Source of the DNA: Onchocerca volvulus
Lineage: Eukaryota; Nematoda; Chromadorea; Rhabditida; Onchocercidae
Direction: 5' to 3'
Assembly (NCBI GenBank): GCA_000499405.2
Contig: HG738137.1
Location: 2,046,001 to 2,110,000 of the forward strand
Length of the DNA stretch: 64,000 nt
Shown: piece by piece, positions 13,626 to 27,062 of the stretch
How positions within the stretch are numbered: position 1 is the stretch's first letter
How the letters are laid out: every line of letters starts with the position of its first letter
The notes under the pieces: generated by a model
The model's input: the letters and a program-made list of their open reading frames with translations, nothing else
What the model was told of the DNA's origin: nothing
The model's database searches: none
Position numbers and translations under genes: made by a program

Positions 13626-13796
13626 TTGTTTTTATTGTTTGAAATAATTAGACTTGTAACCATAAAAAGTTCGGTTTTTGAACTTGAGCTTTAGATTCTC
13701 AGTATGGACTTGATTTTTCAGTTCGTATGAAATCATTGAACTATTCAAACTTATCGTTATGCTTTTTTCAATGTCCCATTTCTCTTACAAATAATT

Positions 13797-14458
13797 TTAG
13801 AAGCATTTGAAATTGAGATTTCTGTTTGACGCATGAGGACTGGTTAAAATCAACAGACTATCGACGAAGATGTGGAGACTTTCGATTAAGAATAAAAGAT
13901 TCCGAAGATTTGCAAATTCGGAAACTTTATTGATGTTCAATGCATGTGCACAAAAAAAAAAGATCAATTTTATTGAATAGTCATAAAATAAACATTTATG
14001 AGACATTATGCAATAACTCAACAAAATTTTCAAAATGTTTATAAGTGATTATTTACAATTGAAATAAGAAGAAAAAAAAAAAGAAATAAAATGAAAAAGT
14101 AATTAAATAGCTGGAATTTTTTATTAAAAAAGTGTAATTTGTTTAAATTAAAATAAATTTGATTCCCATTTTTTTTATTTTTTAAAATAAATGAGAGGAG
14201 AAGTACTTGAAGAATGCTTTCTTTTTTTTTTTATATATATATATATATTATAAAAGGACAATATGAGGACTCAAATAGTTCTAATCTGATATCTTCCTTT
14301 CGTTGGAAATCAAAAACTTCATTTATTTTGGAGATAAGTATATCTGCTGTTTTGTACTCAAATTGCTTCTTAGACGTGATATTGATATTTGAAAAAGAGA
14401 CCAATGATGTCAGAAAGATATGCCAATAGTTTGCATTGTCATAGTTTCTTTGCATCAA
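13797..14458 (-). other. Two coding-like minus-strand open stretches between eva-1 and PDS5
   Basis: 14458-14231 has an ATG and 75 codons, including SKKQFEYKTADILISK. 14033-13797 is open for 78 codons with NKVSEFANLRNLLFLIES. Both lie just downstream of the eva-1 stop (14685) on the same strand. They could be exons of a small downstream gene, a remnant, or chance frames in a 3' untranslated region. No family recognised and no clear splice junction joins them. Confidence 0.15.
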
Positions 14459-14684
14459 ATAAACTTAAAGTAATTAAGAAGAGATCTTTCATTTGAGGTT
14501 GAGTTAGAAATTTTTGTTTTAAAGGATTTTAAATCAAATTCTTAATTCAAAATTCTGTCTGAATTTCATCCGGAACTTTTTTGTTAAAACGCATATGTCA
14601 ACTGGAAGTGTTTCAGGAGAAAAATCTGAGAAAAAAAAGAAAAAAAATTCAACTGGCATATTATCCAACTAAAACATCCAACCA

Positions 14685-17600
14685 TTAACTATAGCCATGA
14701 ATATTTTGCGGTATTCGTGGTGGTGTTAGTTGAGAAAATCGGAGGAATGATTTTTTATTATTTGACAGATCACCAACATCGAAAGAAATTCGACTGTGAG
14801 AATCCAGAAATGCTGAAAATTAGAGATAGATATTGAAATCATATATTTTATTTTAACGAATTCAACAAATTTAACTCTTAAATTCAAATATTTGAGCTTT
14901 TTAGCAAAAAATCATCAGAATGTTCAAATAATCGAAGTACAAAGCTTGGTTGGGTTTACCCATATTTTTTTTTTTTTTTTTTAAGATTTTCATAGTATTT
15001 GAGGCTATATCAGACTCATGATTTCCTTAAACTGATTTTTTCAACCTGATAAACAAAATTAACATTGTAAATTACTATGTGAGATATAGTTACATGGAAT
15101 ATCAAAAATCGAGATATTCGAAATTTTTGGCATCAACTAGAAGTGCAATCTGATACATTTACTTTTCAGAAATATACAGCATTAAAATTAGTATTTAATA
15201 ATGACTAATTAATGAAAGTTTTTTACCTGATGTTGAGTGATTCTTTGCATTCAATGTACTTAATTTTGTTGGCCTAATAGCTCGGATAGATTCTTTATTG
15301 CCTATCACTTTTGAATTCTTCTGTTTCGTTCTACGCCGGCAACATCCAGATATTGCGCAAGCGATTAGCAGTATTGTTAGGCCTGCCAGAAGACTCAGAA
15401 GAAGACAGAGCAAAGTCTTTTCTTTGTTATCTATCATAAAATTTAACAGATTAGAATCATTAAATAAAGTTGCAAATTTGATAAAAAATTACTACAATAT
15501 CCTGTATTGGATAAGCTTTAGCGATAGAAAACACTTCTCGAAGCTATCGTAACAATAGTTTACAATGCTCAGAAAGTTAAGAATCAATCAGTGGATAAAC
15601 ATGGGAGAATGAGGTCGACCTCTAGTTCCAGCAATAAGATCAAGCTGACCTTTCAATATTCGTAGTATCAGTATAATATCATGTATGATGCTAAAAACAT
15701 TGAAAGGACGACCGCTTGGCAATGTCGTTTCATTTGGAGCTGCTATGACGAAAGAACCTTCTTCTTCTGATTCCTCGGAACTGCTTGCCAATGAATTCAA
15801 GATAACATCTGCTGAAATTTAAAAAAAAAAAAAAAATTAGTAAAATCTAGAATAAAATATGAAAATCTAAAATTCCAAACTATAAATTATAAAAATAATG
15901 ACTGAGAGAAAATGGGATAAATACCATTTTTATCATATTCAGAAGAAAAAGTCTTCTGAATCGGTTTATATCCAAGATTAGGATCATCTTTAATATGAAA
16001 TTTATGCTCATCGTCCTTCATAAATTTCATCTCTGCTTTTTGTAATATTGTTGGAGACAAACCCTATAATACGTATATTTTATAGGAAATAAATTTGCTA
16101 AAGAAATTTGAAAACTTAAGTAAGATTATCGGTCAGTAATTTGACATTTATACAGCAACTTTGTGGTGAAATATCCACAGCATTTCACTTCTTGTAATAG
16201 TATCTTCAGTATGGATCACAGAAAATATCAAAGATTTTTTCAATGTCTACAAATTCTAAAAAAATTTATAAAAAGCAAAAAGATAAATAAGACTAGCAAA
16301 AGCAAATAGCAATACCGAAATAATTTTCCTCATTGTTTCCAAATTGCCTTTTATAGCTGCTTCGTTGAAGATTACATCGCTCACTGCAAAAATAATTACC
16401 GCTAAATTCAATTTTTGATTTATTATTTGACTTAAAAAAGAGGAGAAAATTAAAATCCCGAAAAATTCTCATAAACGATAACAGAAAGGTAAAGATGATT
16501 TTTAAAAAATTGAAAAACAAATAAGTCAAATTTTTATGATCTTGATTGTTTTTTCATGATGTGAAGTACTGAATACTTCTGTCTCGATAAAGAATTGAAA
16601 TGATCATCCAGAGATTGTTCCTTTATCATCTCATCTCAACTACTGATATTTATTTTGATGCGAATATATTTTTAGCATCGAAAACTTGGCTATTTAAAAT
16701 TTTAGTGAAATTTAAGTCTAAAAAACGAACTGCACATGAAGATAAGGTTGAGATATTTAGTCATTCGTGATTCGCATCCAGCTTTACCGAAATGCTCATC
16801 ATCCACTAATACCGTACATTCTGTTTGCGCATGACAATAATACAATATCTGCCCTAATACATTTATCACACAATCTATAATGATTGAAAAATTTAAAAGA
16901 AAACCAAGTATAAATTCCAAAATTTTCAAAGTTAAAAAATCACATATGCTAAAGAAATAATTAAAATAAGTCATAATTGAGGATATATAAAATTCATGTA
17001 CTACAACATATTTGAATTTGTAACTGAATTTATAGAATCAAGTTCAATAATAATAATTACAGGATCAAATATTTCCGATCAGACGACTTGAAAGATTGAG
17101 TACATTCTTTTCTTGAGTCTACTAATAAAATAGTGAAATGCTGCAATAATTATAAGCATGTCACATCGCTTGTCATTATTGTTAATGATCAATCAACTTT
17201 AATTTAATATAATCCACTTGTTGGTCAGTGAATCAATTTGAATTTTATTCTAAAAATCAGACAATACATCTCAAAATAAAGATTCAAATTAAATTTTTGC
17301 TCAGATTTTATAATGTTTTGTTATAAGTGCATTTTTTCACTTGGTAAATGTTTCAGAATTCAAAGATTAAATCAAGATCTAGTTCATCCATGTTTAGCCA
17401 TAAGATCAAAAGTCAAAGGCTAAATTATTTTCTCGCATAACTGTTAGTTAGTTAAGAAAAGATCAAAGAACATCTTTGACTGTTTATTTAATCATTTCTC
17501 GAATACCATTTACATGAGTAATTATAAAAAGTTCTGTAAATCACTGTCTTGCTTTGAAATGTTAATATTTTTTGTGTCAAAATTCTCCGAAATCTCTGGT

Positions 17601-20600
17601 ATTTTTATTCGAAATAAACATTACTACTGGCATGCATTATTCCAATAGTTTAAAAAAAAAAAAAAAAAATTAAAGCAAAGTTAGAGAGTTGATTAAATGA
17701 CAAAACTAAAGACTGTTTTTATGAATTTCGAAAATTTTTTGAATTTTCTGAAGAACTTCAGATATTTCATGTATTTTTCAATCCACATTGCGAATGATAT
17801 CAATTGAATTTTATAAGCAATAAAAACGAAATGAGTTATAAAAATTTGGGATTTTGAATGAGAATGTAATCATCTACCTCGAATAATTGGAGTATTCGGC
17901 GTACAGTGCATCGCCTTTTCTTCAACTTTTCGGCCATAATGCGCCGAATGAATAACCAATCTTTTATTTTGCTTGCAGCTCAGTTGCATTGTTGATCCTT
18001 CACAGAATGATTCATCGTCGAATGATACTTGAAATTGTTTAAATTTTTACGAAGCAATTGTAAAATTAATGGAAAAGAGTCTCAATTTCCAATTCTTTCT
18101 TTAAATCACTGTTATCATAATTTATTCTAAAATTAATTTGTAGTTGCTAGTTTCATATCAAACTGATAACCTCAAATAATTTTATTTTAAGGGGTTGGTT
18201 TTACCGATTTCAAATCAATAAATTTGAAATCTTTTAAAGTCCTAAAAAAAAGTCATTCAAATTAAAACAATCGGAAATGCTCACCTGGTTTACATTTATA
18301 GGATATTTGAAGATATTTGGAAGTATTTGGACATGGATCGGCACCAAAAAAAGATGGCTTTACCATTATTTTACATTTTCTCTTATTACGACATTGTCCC
18401 AGAATTTTCTAGAAATGAGAGTAATTAAAAAATTTAATATTTTAAAATTTTAAATAAATATATTAAGAAATGAGAGTAAAAAAATGATGTTAATCATTTT
18501 TGTTGTTAATATGTTGTTAATCATTTTCAACTTCAGTTGTTACCATTGCTCTTTCAATGGATCAAAGTGATCTGATCTGATCATTCCGCAATCTCAGCAA
18601 AAAATGAAAGCATCTCATCTCGAGAGTGCCAACTGTCCATCTAAGGGCGGAATATGAATTTAGGATAGATTATGCAGATGTCATCGTTCCTTTGTTTATT
18701 CACACCTTCTCTTATAATAAACAAACTTTTTTTTTGAAGACACCGCTTTGATATGGCAGAAGTCCCCCGTTCATCTTAACTATTTCATTTTTGCTAAAAG
18801 CTGAGATCATATGAAATTTGTTACCAAATTCATTTCATTCTGTTTTCAAAACTTTTAAACGAAAACTTTGAAAAGTAATAGATTTATCATAATAGCGGCA
18901 TAATGGCATCTGAACTATTATGACTTGCAAATAATATTTGTTTTCAGAATTTTAAAACTGAGAAATGTTTGAATTTTTTAGCTAAAAAGCTTTCAAGAGA
19001 TGCGTAAAATTAATAAAATTTTAAAATTTCTAATTTCAAAAATAAAAAAAATTTTCAAAGATAAAAAATTCAATAAAGGCGAATTTATCTTTTTTTTATA
19101 AATCTCATGAAAATTCGATAATTTTATCCTTCTTTTATTAGTAGTACTTTTAGGTTAATTGGAATTTTTGAACACGAATTTTATTTATGCATTATGCATA
19201 AATTTTTTGCAATTTCATTCAGTTGTAGGCTATGAAATAGCAATTTATAGAGAGAAGAAAAATCGATTTCCTAAAGGCATCATTGAAGCAGAAGAAGATT
19301 AAATTGTACTGCTGAATAAATTAATTTGTAGAAATAATTAACAGAATATCAATGGACTTTGACCAGCATCTTCAAGATGCAGAAAGCATAAGAGATTATA
19401 AAGTTTTCTCTTTAGTTCTTAAAAGAAAGATGAATTATGAGGAAAATTCTGTAAACAAAATTTCTTCGTGAGTATGCAATAATTATGCCAGATACATTAA
19501 TCTCTCTTGAAAATGCTTAAAAACCGGCTTAGTAATGACTGAAATATTCCAACTGAGTAAATTCAGATTCCCTAAAATTTCAATTATAGTCAGAAAGGAG
19601 ATTTCTCGAAAATCTCTATTATTCGAAATAAAAAAAATCATCTTGTTTTTCAAATTTTATAAAAAGAAACGCTTTGATCATGATAAGGATCATTTTGGAA
19701 AATAACTAATAAATGATAGAATTTCAGTTCGACTTTTTCAAAAATTTGAAAATAATAACTTTTTATTGAATCATAAAAATTAAAGTTGAAGATCGAATTC
19801 AAAAATTTCCTCCATTTTCCAGTTCAGTTCTTGAAAAATTTCAATTTTCTTGCGATTCAGTGAAAATTATCATATCTTTCAATATGCAATTACAATTTCA
19901 AAATATTTTTCTTATGTGGCACATAATTTCCACCGGAAACTACAACATCTTTTACGATATCAATAACAACTAATCAGCCATATATAAAAATGTTGTAGTC
20001 AAAAATCAAAAGTCAAATGAAAAAAATCTTCAAATTGAACAATTAGATCCAAATATATATAGATTTTTTAACTATTCGATCAAATCCTACTTGCAAATAA
20101 ATAAATACTTTCCATTTACTTCTGAAGTATTTCTACTTCTTTTTTTTTTCTAATCATATTGAATGAGAATGTCAATTTTTGAATTTTAATTAGAGAATTA
20201 AAATAATGTTTCAATTAATCAATTTTTATTTTTCAGAATCTTACTTTTCTAGCTTAATTTTTAAAAATTCCAATTTTCTTTAAAAACTTTGTCTGCAAAA
20301 AAAAAAGAAAAAAAACAAAAGCAAATGCAACTTTCACTATAATTTTAAAGAAAATGTTCCTGATCTTCCTATCACTATAGAACAACAATTGTTAAGAGTG
20401 CAATAAATGTCCGTTTGCTAATTAATCATTTCGGACCGGCACAACAAACATTCATTCACACTATTTTTTCGTCTGATCAGAATATAAGCAATAGTATTAC
20501 GTCAAAATAAATGTTATTAATTAGTTGGAAAACATAATAATCTTTCGGTAAGAAAGATTATTTACCATTCCCTTTTGGTAATTATAGCAATTTTCAAGAA

Positions 20601-23555
20601 ATATTTGTTGAAATTTCAATTTAAGCAAAAGTAAGTGAACATCACATCAGGAAACAAAAAGCTAAAAAGCCTAGCTAAACAAGATCTTACGAACCTTTGG
20701 ACCCTTAAATATCTTGGCTCTTAATGACCATCTCAAGTATTGATAACCACAAAGATCCTTCATGCAGAGCAGTAGAAAATGGAAGTAGATGTATATTGTA
20801 AATGTTTTTTTCAACTTACCGCATGAGCCTGTACTACATCACAAGTGGTATCTTCATTGGCCACAAGTTGTTGTTTACTGGGCCAAGGACACAGTTGATC
20901 GCTTGGCACCAAACGACCATAAAATATATTTTCAAGCAAAATTTGCGTATTTTTTGGACAATGCAATGTAATTCGTTCACCATCGCATGCTTGTACTAAA
21001 TTATTCCGCAAACTTTCCATCATAAGAGCTGTAATTTGAGTGTAAATCAGATGATTAATTAAAAGGTTGAATTTAAAAGCTAAGAAATGAATTTTCGGAT
21101 CGAAAATCGGAAACTTGAAGTTTCTCGAATGTCAAATTTTTCATTGCCCAAGAATCATCAACCAAGCTAGTTCTAATAAAAAATTAAACGTACAACTGTT
21201 TTCTGAAATGAATACAATGCAATTGGGTTATAAGATCAGAATAAAATGAACATTAAATGACTTCAAATTTTAAAATAAGATTTTCTTTCGACTTAATCTG
21301 TGAAATATTTTTATCATACTAATCTGGGATAATGAAAAAAAAAAAGACTCTTTTTAATTCCCCATACAGACTGATTTTAATAGTTTTAAAAAAGCATGAA
21401 AAGTTGTTTTCATAAAAAAAAAAAAGAAAAAAAAGAAAAACAAATACAAATGACGCAAAATTTTACAAATTTTTCGATTTTAGATGGCATATCTTGAAAA
21501 ATGAGGAAGAATTTTGAGCAAACGCTAATATGTTTTGTAATATGTTATTATTATTATTCCTTATAATTTTAATTCTTTTTAAACGAATGAACTGGATGAT
21601 AAGAGATCATTTGGATGATAAATGTTTGATGTGATATTTAGATTTGAATGATTATTTAGTGGTATGATCAATATTTGAATTAAATTTTATTGAAATATTT
21701 GGATGTTAAAGAGATGAAAGAGATTAGTAAATAATATATTTCAGTACGCAGAAGGAAGTGAAATTTGATATGGAGTAATAAGAGGCTTGATGAATTATTT
21801 CTCATTAAACTCCTTGATAAATTGCATCCCATTTCATTTCGTAAATGAGAAGACGAAGTTGTAGTTTGACTAGATCCTGGTATAATTATACTAAACATTA
21901 TTAATTTATAGTCATATTGTATTACACCAAGGAAATTTATCTGTTTAAATTATACTAATTCATCATTTCAATAATTCTTGTTGCTACACTAAAGTTTAAA
22001 ATTCATCAAATGAATTTAATACTTTTCGAAATCATTCCACAACAAATCGGCAAATTGATATTACTTACTGGAACCATAAAAATTACACCAACAGATGATT
22101 CATATAAAATTTGATTGAAAACAGGAAATTACGAGATGAATAAATATGAATAAATGAGTAAACAAATTAAGTATTTCAAGCGAAGAAATAAATTATCAGA
22201 AAGTGCACAAATGCATATATGAATTTTCCTTTTAGTTCATTATGCATAAAAATATTGTCCTGGAAACTTGAACTAAAAGAAAAAGAAATTTGAATTAAAA
22301 AAATTTAAAATTATCATTTTAAGCTATAGAACTCATTATCGAATGATAATTGACAGAAGTAGTGAAATGATAATATCAGACATTTGCATTTGAGTTGGAT
22401 GGTAAAATCCGTCAGAAAAATGAAATATAAAAAACCTTGGAAAATCTTCAGTTTATATAGTAATTTGGAAATCAAAAATCTCGTGAATTTTTTTTCGCAA
22501 TCATAAATAACATCTGTTTCAAGTGCTCAAGTTACAATTTATTTTTAGTTTTCCAGGTCGATAAAATTTTATTTGACTATTAACTCATATTTTTCAAAAA
22601 AGAAAACCGAAAATTGTTTTTCCGATGAAAAAACAAATAGCTGATATTTCCCTCCAAAAAAAAATAAGTAAATAAATAAAAGAAAATAAAATAAATAAAT
22701 TGTTACTTTGGGAAAAATTTTTAAAGAAGAGAAAAAAGTTTTTTTTTTTTATTTTTTTAATAAAATAGTTTTCATTTTCTCAATAAAGTAGCAATTTCAT
22801 GATTTGTTTTCGTTTGCTTGGCCTTTTCTTCCTGAATAGATTTTTTACCTATTCCCCTGGAAATAAGTTATAATGCACATCTTCAGAATCATTTCATCTT
22901 ATTTCATTGATAACTAATCTTTTAGTATCTTTAGATGTAAATATTCTCACTTTATCAGGCCAATATAAAATCAGTTTCTTATTTGTTTGATATTTTAAAG
23001 AATACTAGCTTATAGTTTTTCGGCATTATCAAAGGATCATCAAATTACATTCAAAATGATTTCATGGCAGATTTCTGGATAATCAAGTTCATTCTATCCT
23101 ACTTTTAAAACACTATTTCATTGCAAAACGGCAGCTTACAATAGATAGTCTGAATTTGACTTCGTTACCATGCCTTAATCCTGTTACACGTAGAATCTCT
23201 GAATTCAGAATTGAAAATTTTTGTTAAAAATCATTCAAATTTTTAAAAGCTTTCAGAGCTTTTAATATATTTTTGTGACATTCTCGATCTCATCAAGAAC
23301 GAAGTGTATATCAAGCACATTTTTTTTTCTTTATCATTTTGCTCTTATCATTTTCTCCGAGTTCAGGCTACCTATTGTTATAAATATATAACTGATTTAA
23401 AAAGTAGAAAAAAAGCAAAAATTTAACGAACCATTAATAATTTCAGGATTGATATGACTGGATGTTGCTAGCGCCATCATTGTTGCTGTTGTCGTTGCTG
23501 TGGTATTAAACCAGCCAAGAGAAGTCATTGTTAGAGTCAAAAGCACAAAAAACAT
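14685..23555 (-). CDS. eva-1: EVA-1 homologue: two SUEL lectin domains and a transmembrane segment (10 exons, about 493 aa)
   Basis: EVA-1 is a neuronal surface co-receptor, in C. elegans acting with SAX-3/Robo in SLT-1 guidance; the vertebrate relative is EVA1C. Residues 1-16 form a signal peptide (MFFVLLTLTMTSLGWF). Lectin domain 1 (about 50-152) has ACDGERITLHCP, the central NIFYGR and a final cysteine block ending YLQISYKCKP. Lectin domain 2 (about 160-250) has FCEGSTMQLSC and HSAHYGR. A membrane segment near 387-406 (LLCLLLSLLAGLTILLIACA) is followed by CCRRR and a cytoplasmic tail. Exons 5' to 3': 23555-23432, 21028-20820, 18408-18285, 18027-17878, 16874-16731, 16383-16316, 16063-15925, 15811-15620, 15430-15227, 14812-14685; all phases agree. 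Introns 1 and 2 are each about 2.4 kb. A TTCTAG about 65 nt upstream of the ATG may be the spliced-leader acceptor. Confidence 0.9.
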
Positions 23556-24535
23556 GAATATTTGGTGGCCAATATTTGCGAGTTTTTTGCTTTTTCGGGA
23601 GTTTGTGGAAAAGAACTAGAATTTTCACCTTTATCATTATTTTTCAATGGTAATTATATAAAGTTTTTGACTACAATTTCTCTATAACAAAAAATTAGTT
23701 TTGAAAAACAGAACAGTAAATGTTCAAATTTATGGGACGAGATAAGAGAAAACAGATATGGATAGAAGAAATATGATAACAACAACAGCTGTTCAGAGAT
23801 ATTTCCGATCTTAGTTATGATAAGAAAACACCAGACGTTTTCTATGAAATGATAACGCAAAAATATTCAAACAATCCAAAAATGTTAAAAATAAGTGGAA
23901 ATTCGTCTGAGATAAAAATTAGCAATTTATTGGAATTGAATAGATGTATGAAAAATAGTAATAATATCGATACTTAATAAATGTAAAATGATCAAGATGA
24001 TTAATAAAACCTTAATGAGATCATTTACTTCTAATAATTAGTTTCAATTAATCTTTGATAATTTCTTCTCGGATTATTTCATTAATTATGATAAACTAAT
24101 GATAAAAGTTCATCACAATGATTACAATCTATGATAACAATGGGACTATAATGAGGACATTCATTATATGTGACAAATTCAATAAACACAAAAGGGTGCT
24201 GATAATAATAACAATAGCCTTCTAATAGGATCATTGAAGCATCGATCGTAAATCAATCGAAGCTTTTCTTTTTTTGCAAAAACAAAAAAATCATCAAAAG
24301 TGGACGATAAGCAAGAGGAGAGAGAGACAAGCAGAAAGGATCAATCAGCTAACAATTCCATCAGCACTAAATTTAAAATTTCAATCCCTTCTCGATGATG
24401 TAGTTATCAGCAACGGGGTGGAGCACGATTATGGTTAAATTTATTGCTTGCAACGAGTGTAAAGAGAATCAAAAAATTGAAATTATCCTAGTAGTTGGCC
24501 CGGCCGAAAGGGCATTTCAATAATACGACTTTATT

Positions 24536-24679
24536 ACGTGCATTTCAACTCAAACCATTCCAAACGTTGCTTAAAAAAACGTGCATTTCAACTCAAACCA
24601 TTTCAAACGTTGCATAAAAAAACGTGCATTTCAACTCAACCATTCCAAACGTTGCTTTAAAAAAAAAAAAAAAAAAAAC
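24536..24679. repeat. 43-bp tandem repeat, three copies
   Basis: The unit starts ACGTGCATTTCAACTCAA and ends in a run of A. Copies begin at 24536, 24579 and 24622; the third has a longer A-run, and a fourth ACGTG starts at 24678. Copies differ at only a few positions. It sits about 1 kb upstream of eva-1. Confidence 0.85.
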
Positions 24680-26642
24680 GTGTAAAAACGATGCTATGTG
24701 CTAAATCTATCTGATTAAAAAATTTTTGGGGGCCTAAATAATAGTATCAAAATTTTTTGATTTTCATTTTAATAATCAATTAAGCAATAAATATTATCAA
24801 AATTATCAAAAAATTCTCAGTATTATCAAAATTTTAAATTTACAACAATTTTTAGAAATTTATTCAAATATTTTTAACATCAAAGCATTAGTTATTACGA
24901 GAAGGCACAGTACCATTTCTCTTGATTCATTTGTTTATTATTCAATTCTGATAATTTCAAACTATAATTATCATTTACAACTTATATATATTGAAATGTT
25001 ATTATTATTTTTTTTTAAATTAAAATCAACAGAACATACGAATAAAAGAGGTTCACATCTGTAATTTTGGAAGAGATTGGGAAAACTTAATTAGAATTTA
25101 CATAGTATGAATATCAACCAAAATTGCGAATCGTTTATTTTTTTAATTTCTAAAATCGCTTCATGAATGGATAAAGATTTCTCACTTATCACTACTCCGT
25201 GAAGATCTAGAAGATTAATCTGGCCAAATATGTTGCATATTATAATAAAATCAAAATAATCAGTTAACTTTTTCAATGATCTATAATTTTATTGATCAGT
25301 CAATCTTCATATATTTGTTCCTTTCTACAAAACAGAAGTTCAAAAAAATGAATTTAAATGATGAGAAGAAATTTTTCGAAAATTTCCTTAATTCATACCA
25401 ACTTTTTTCGATTAAAATTCAGACATTTAATTGTTGGAGAAATAGTTTGGTAGGTAAACAGAAGATATAATAATTTATCAAGAGGAGAAAATATATAAAA
25501 TTACAAATTTCCCATCAAAATTTGTCAAAATTTTCCACTTAACATGTAAATTGAAATTAATGAAAATAACCGTTGCACAAATTGCAGCACCATTGATTTA
25601 AATTTTGCAGTGAATTACTACAAAATTATCATCACTCTTATCTTATCTTAATCATATGGTCAATTGTATTGTTATCATAATGTTTATCACTATGCTACAT
25701 AAATATAGCAAAAAGGTTAATTTAGAATATTTCCTTTTGATTCTCCAATATAGTATATGAACTTGAAAGGCTGAGCTAATCGTTGTGAAATTTTTTCTTC
25801 TTTCTGCTTAAATTTTAACTACTCAAAAATCACTCATATATCATCAAATTTCCTTTTTTTTTATCAAATTGTTACCAGTTACGAATATTTTGTCATTGAT
25901 AAATTTGAATTCAAAATATTTGAAATAAAATTACAGAAAACACATTAAAATGCACAATTTCATTTAGCAAATTGCATTAGATTCATTTATAAAATTGGGA
26001 AAAAATATTTCCGATAAACCTGAAATATTGCTTCAGACAAAAAGTTTTTCCCCACAAAAGTCAAACTTTTAATAAATTTTTCTGTTCGCGAATTTAAATT
26101 AGCATTAATGGATTTTTTTTACCATGACTGCTCTAAAAATACCTGAAATCCAAATCCTGGGAAAATATTTCTAAATGCAACATTTGCTCATATGAAAGCA
26201 AATAAACTGAAAATAAAGTAAACTTTCACAAAGAAAAAAAATAAATTTTTTTTTATTTACAAGTCATTAGAAATTCATTTCTACTCTAATGCTATAATAA
26301 GATATACAAAAATTGTTATTTGTGGAATGAATTTGAAAATATGAAATTCGAATGCTATGTTATTGATGATTATGTAGCATGCAATTAATTGCAGGTAAAT
26401 GAGCCATGTTTTGAAAGAATTTTAATGAAATTATTTTTGTTATTCTATTATAAATGATTAATTCGCAAAGAATTAACATTTGCGACTAGCTAGATCAATA
26501 AATTTTGATGTGAGATATAAAGCAAGCATTTTTGTTTTGTCAACTCAAAATAGCCTAAATTTTGGAATATTCCGGTTCGCATCTATTAGTCATGTGAATG
26601 ATTCTTTTACGAGTAATGCTAGCAAAAAATGCTGAAATGCTG

Positions 26643-26672
26643 TTTCATCCTGAAATGTATTTCAGGATGAAA
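26643..26672. repeat. Perfect inverted repeat, 14-bp arms, 2-nt spacer
   Basis: TTTCATCCTGAAAT is followed by GT and then its exact reverse complement ATTTCAGGATGAAA. It lies in an intergenic stretch with no T-run pattern specific to a terminator. It could be a cruciform or protein-binding site, or chance. Confidence 0.75.
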
Positions 26673-26835
26673 AAATAATTTGAAAATGCTGTCAAAAGAA
26701 AAAAAAATTATGGAGCATGCATGTGGCATGCAGTGTTAAGTTTAGGAATGATCTGTCTATTCATCCATCACAGTGTTTAATTGAGCATGCAAAATTAAAG
26801 GCATGCATTTTATGATTAAAAATTGCGACAAATTA

Positions 26836-27062
26836 ACAATAAGATATGAGAAGCTGAGCAAATAAAATTAATTGCCGAGCAAATAAGGGATTTCATAGAA
26901 GAATTACTTCGAAATGAGGAAATGCGCAAATAAAATCAGTTGTTGAATGAATAAGATTTCAATTCCAAGAAACAAGGTTATTTCGAAATGAGAAGCTGAA
27001 CAATTAAATCAATTACTGAGCGAATAAGGGAATTTCAAGAAACAAGGATTATTTCGAAATAA
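26836..27062. repeat. Degenerate ~72-bp tandem array, about three copies
   Basis: The block TTATTTCGAAATGAGAAGCT and neighbours recur at about 26904, 26978 and 27049, giving periods of 74 and 71 bp. The intervening GAGCAAATAAGGG-like sequence recurs as well. Copies are clearly diverged. Confidence 0.65.

Noticed and set aside
25091..25470. Two adjoining 60-codon frames on opposite strands in the gene-poor region
   Set aside because: Isolated, with no exons to join and no recognisable motif. Expected at this size in AT-rich DNA.
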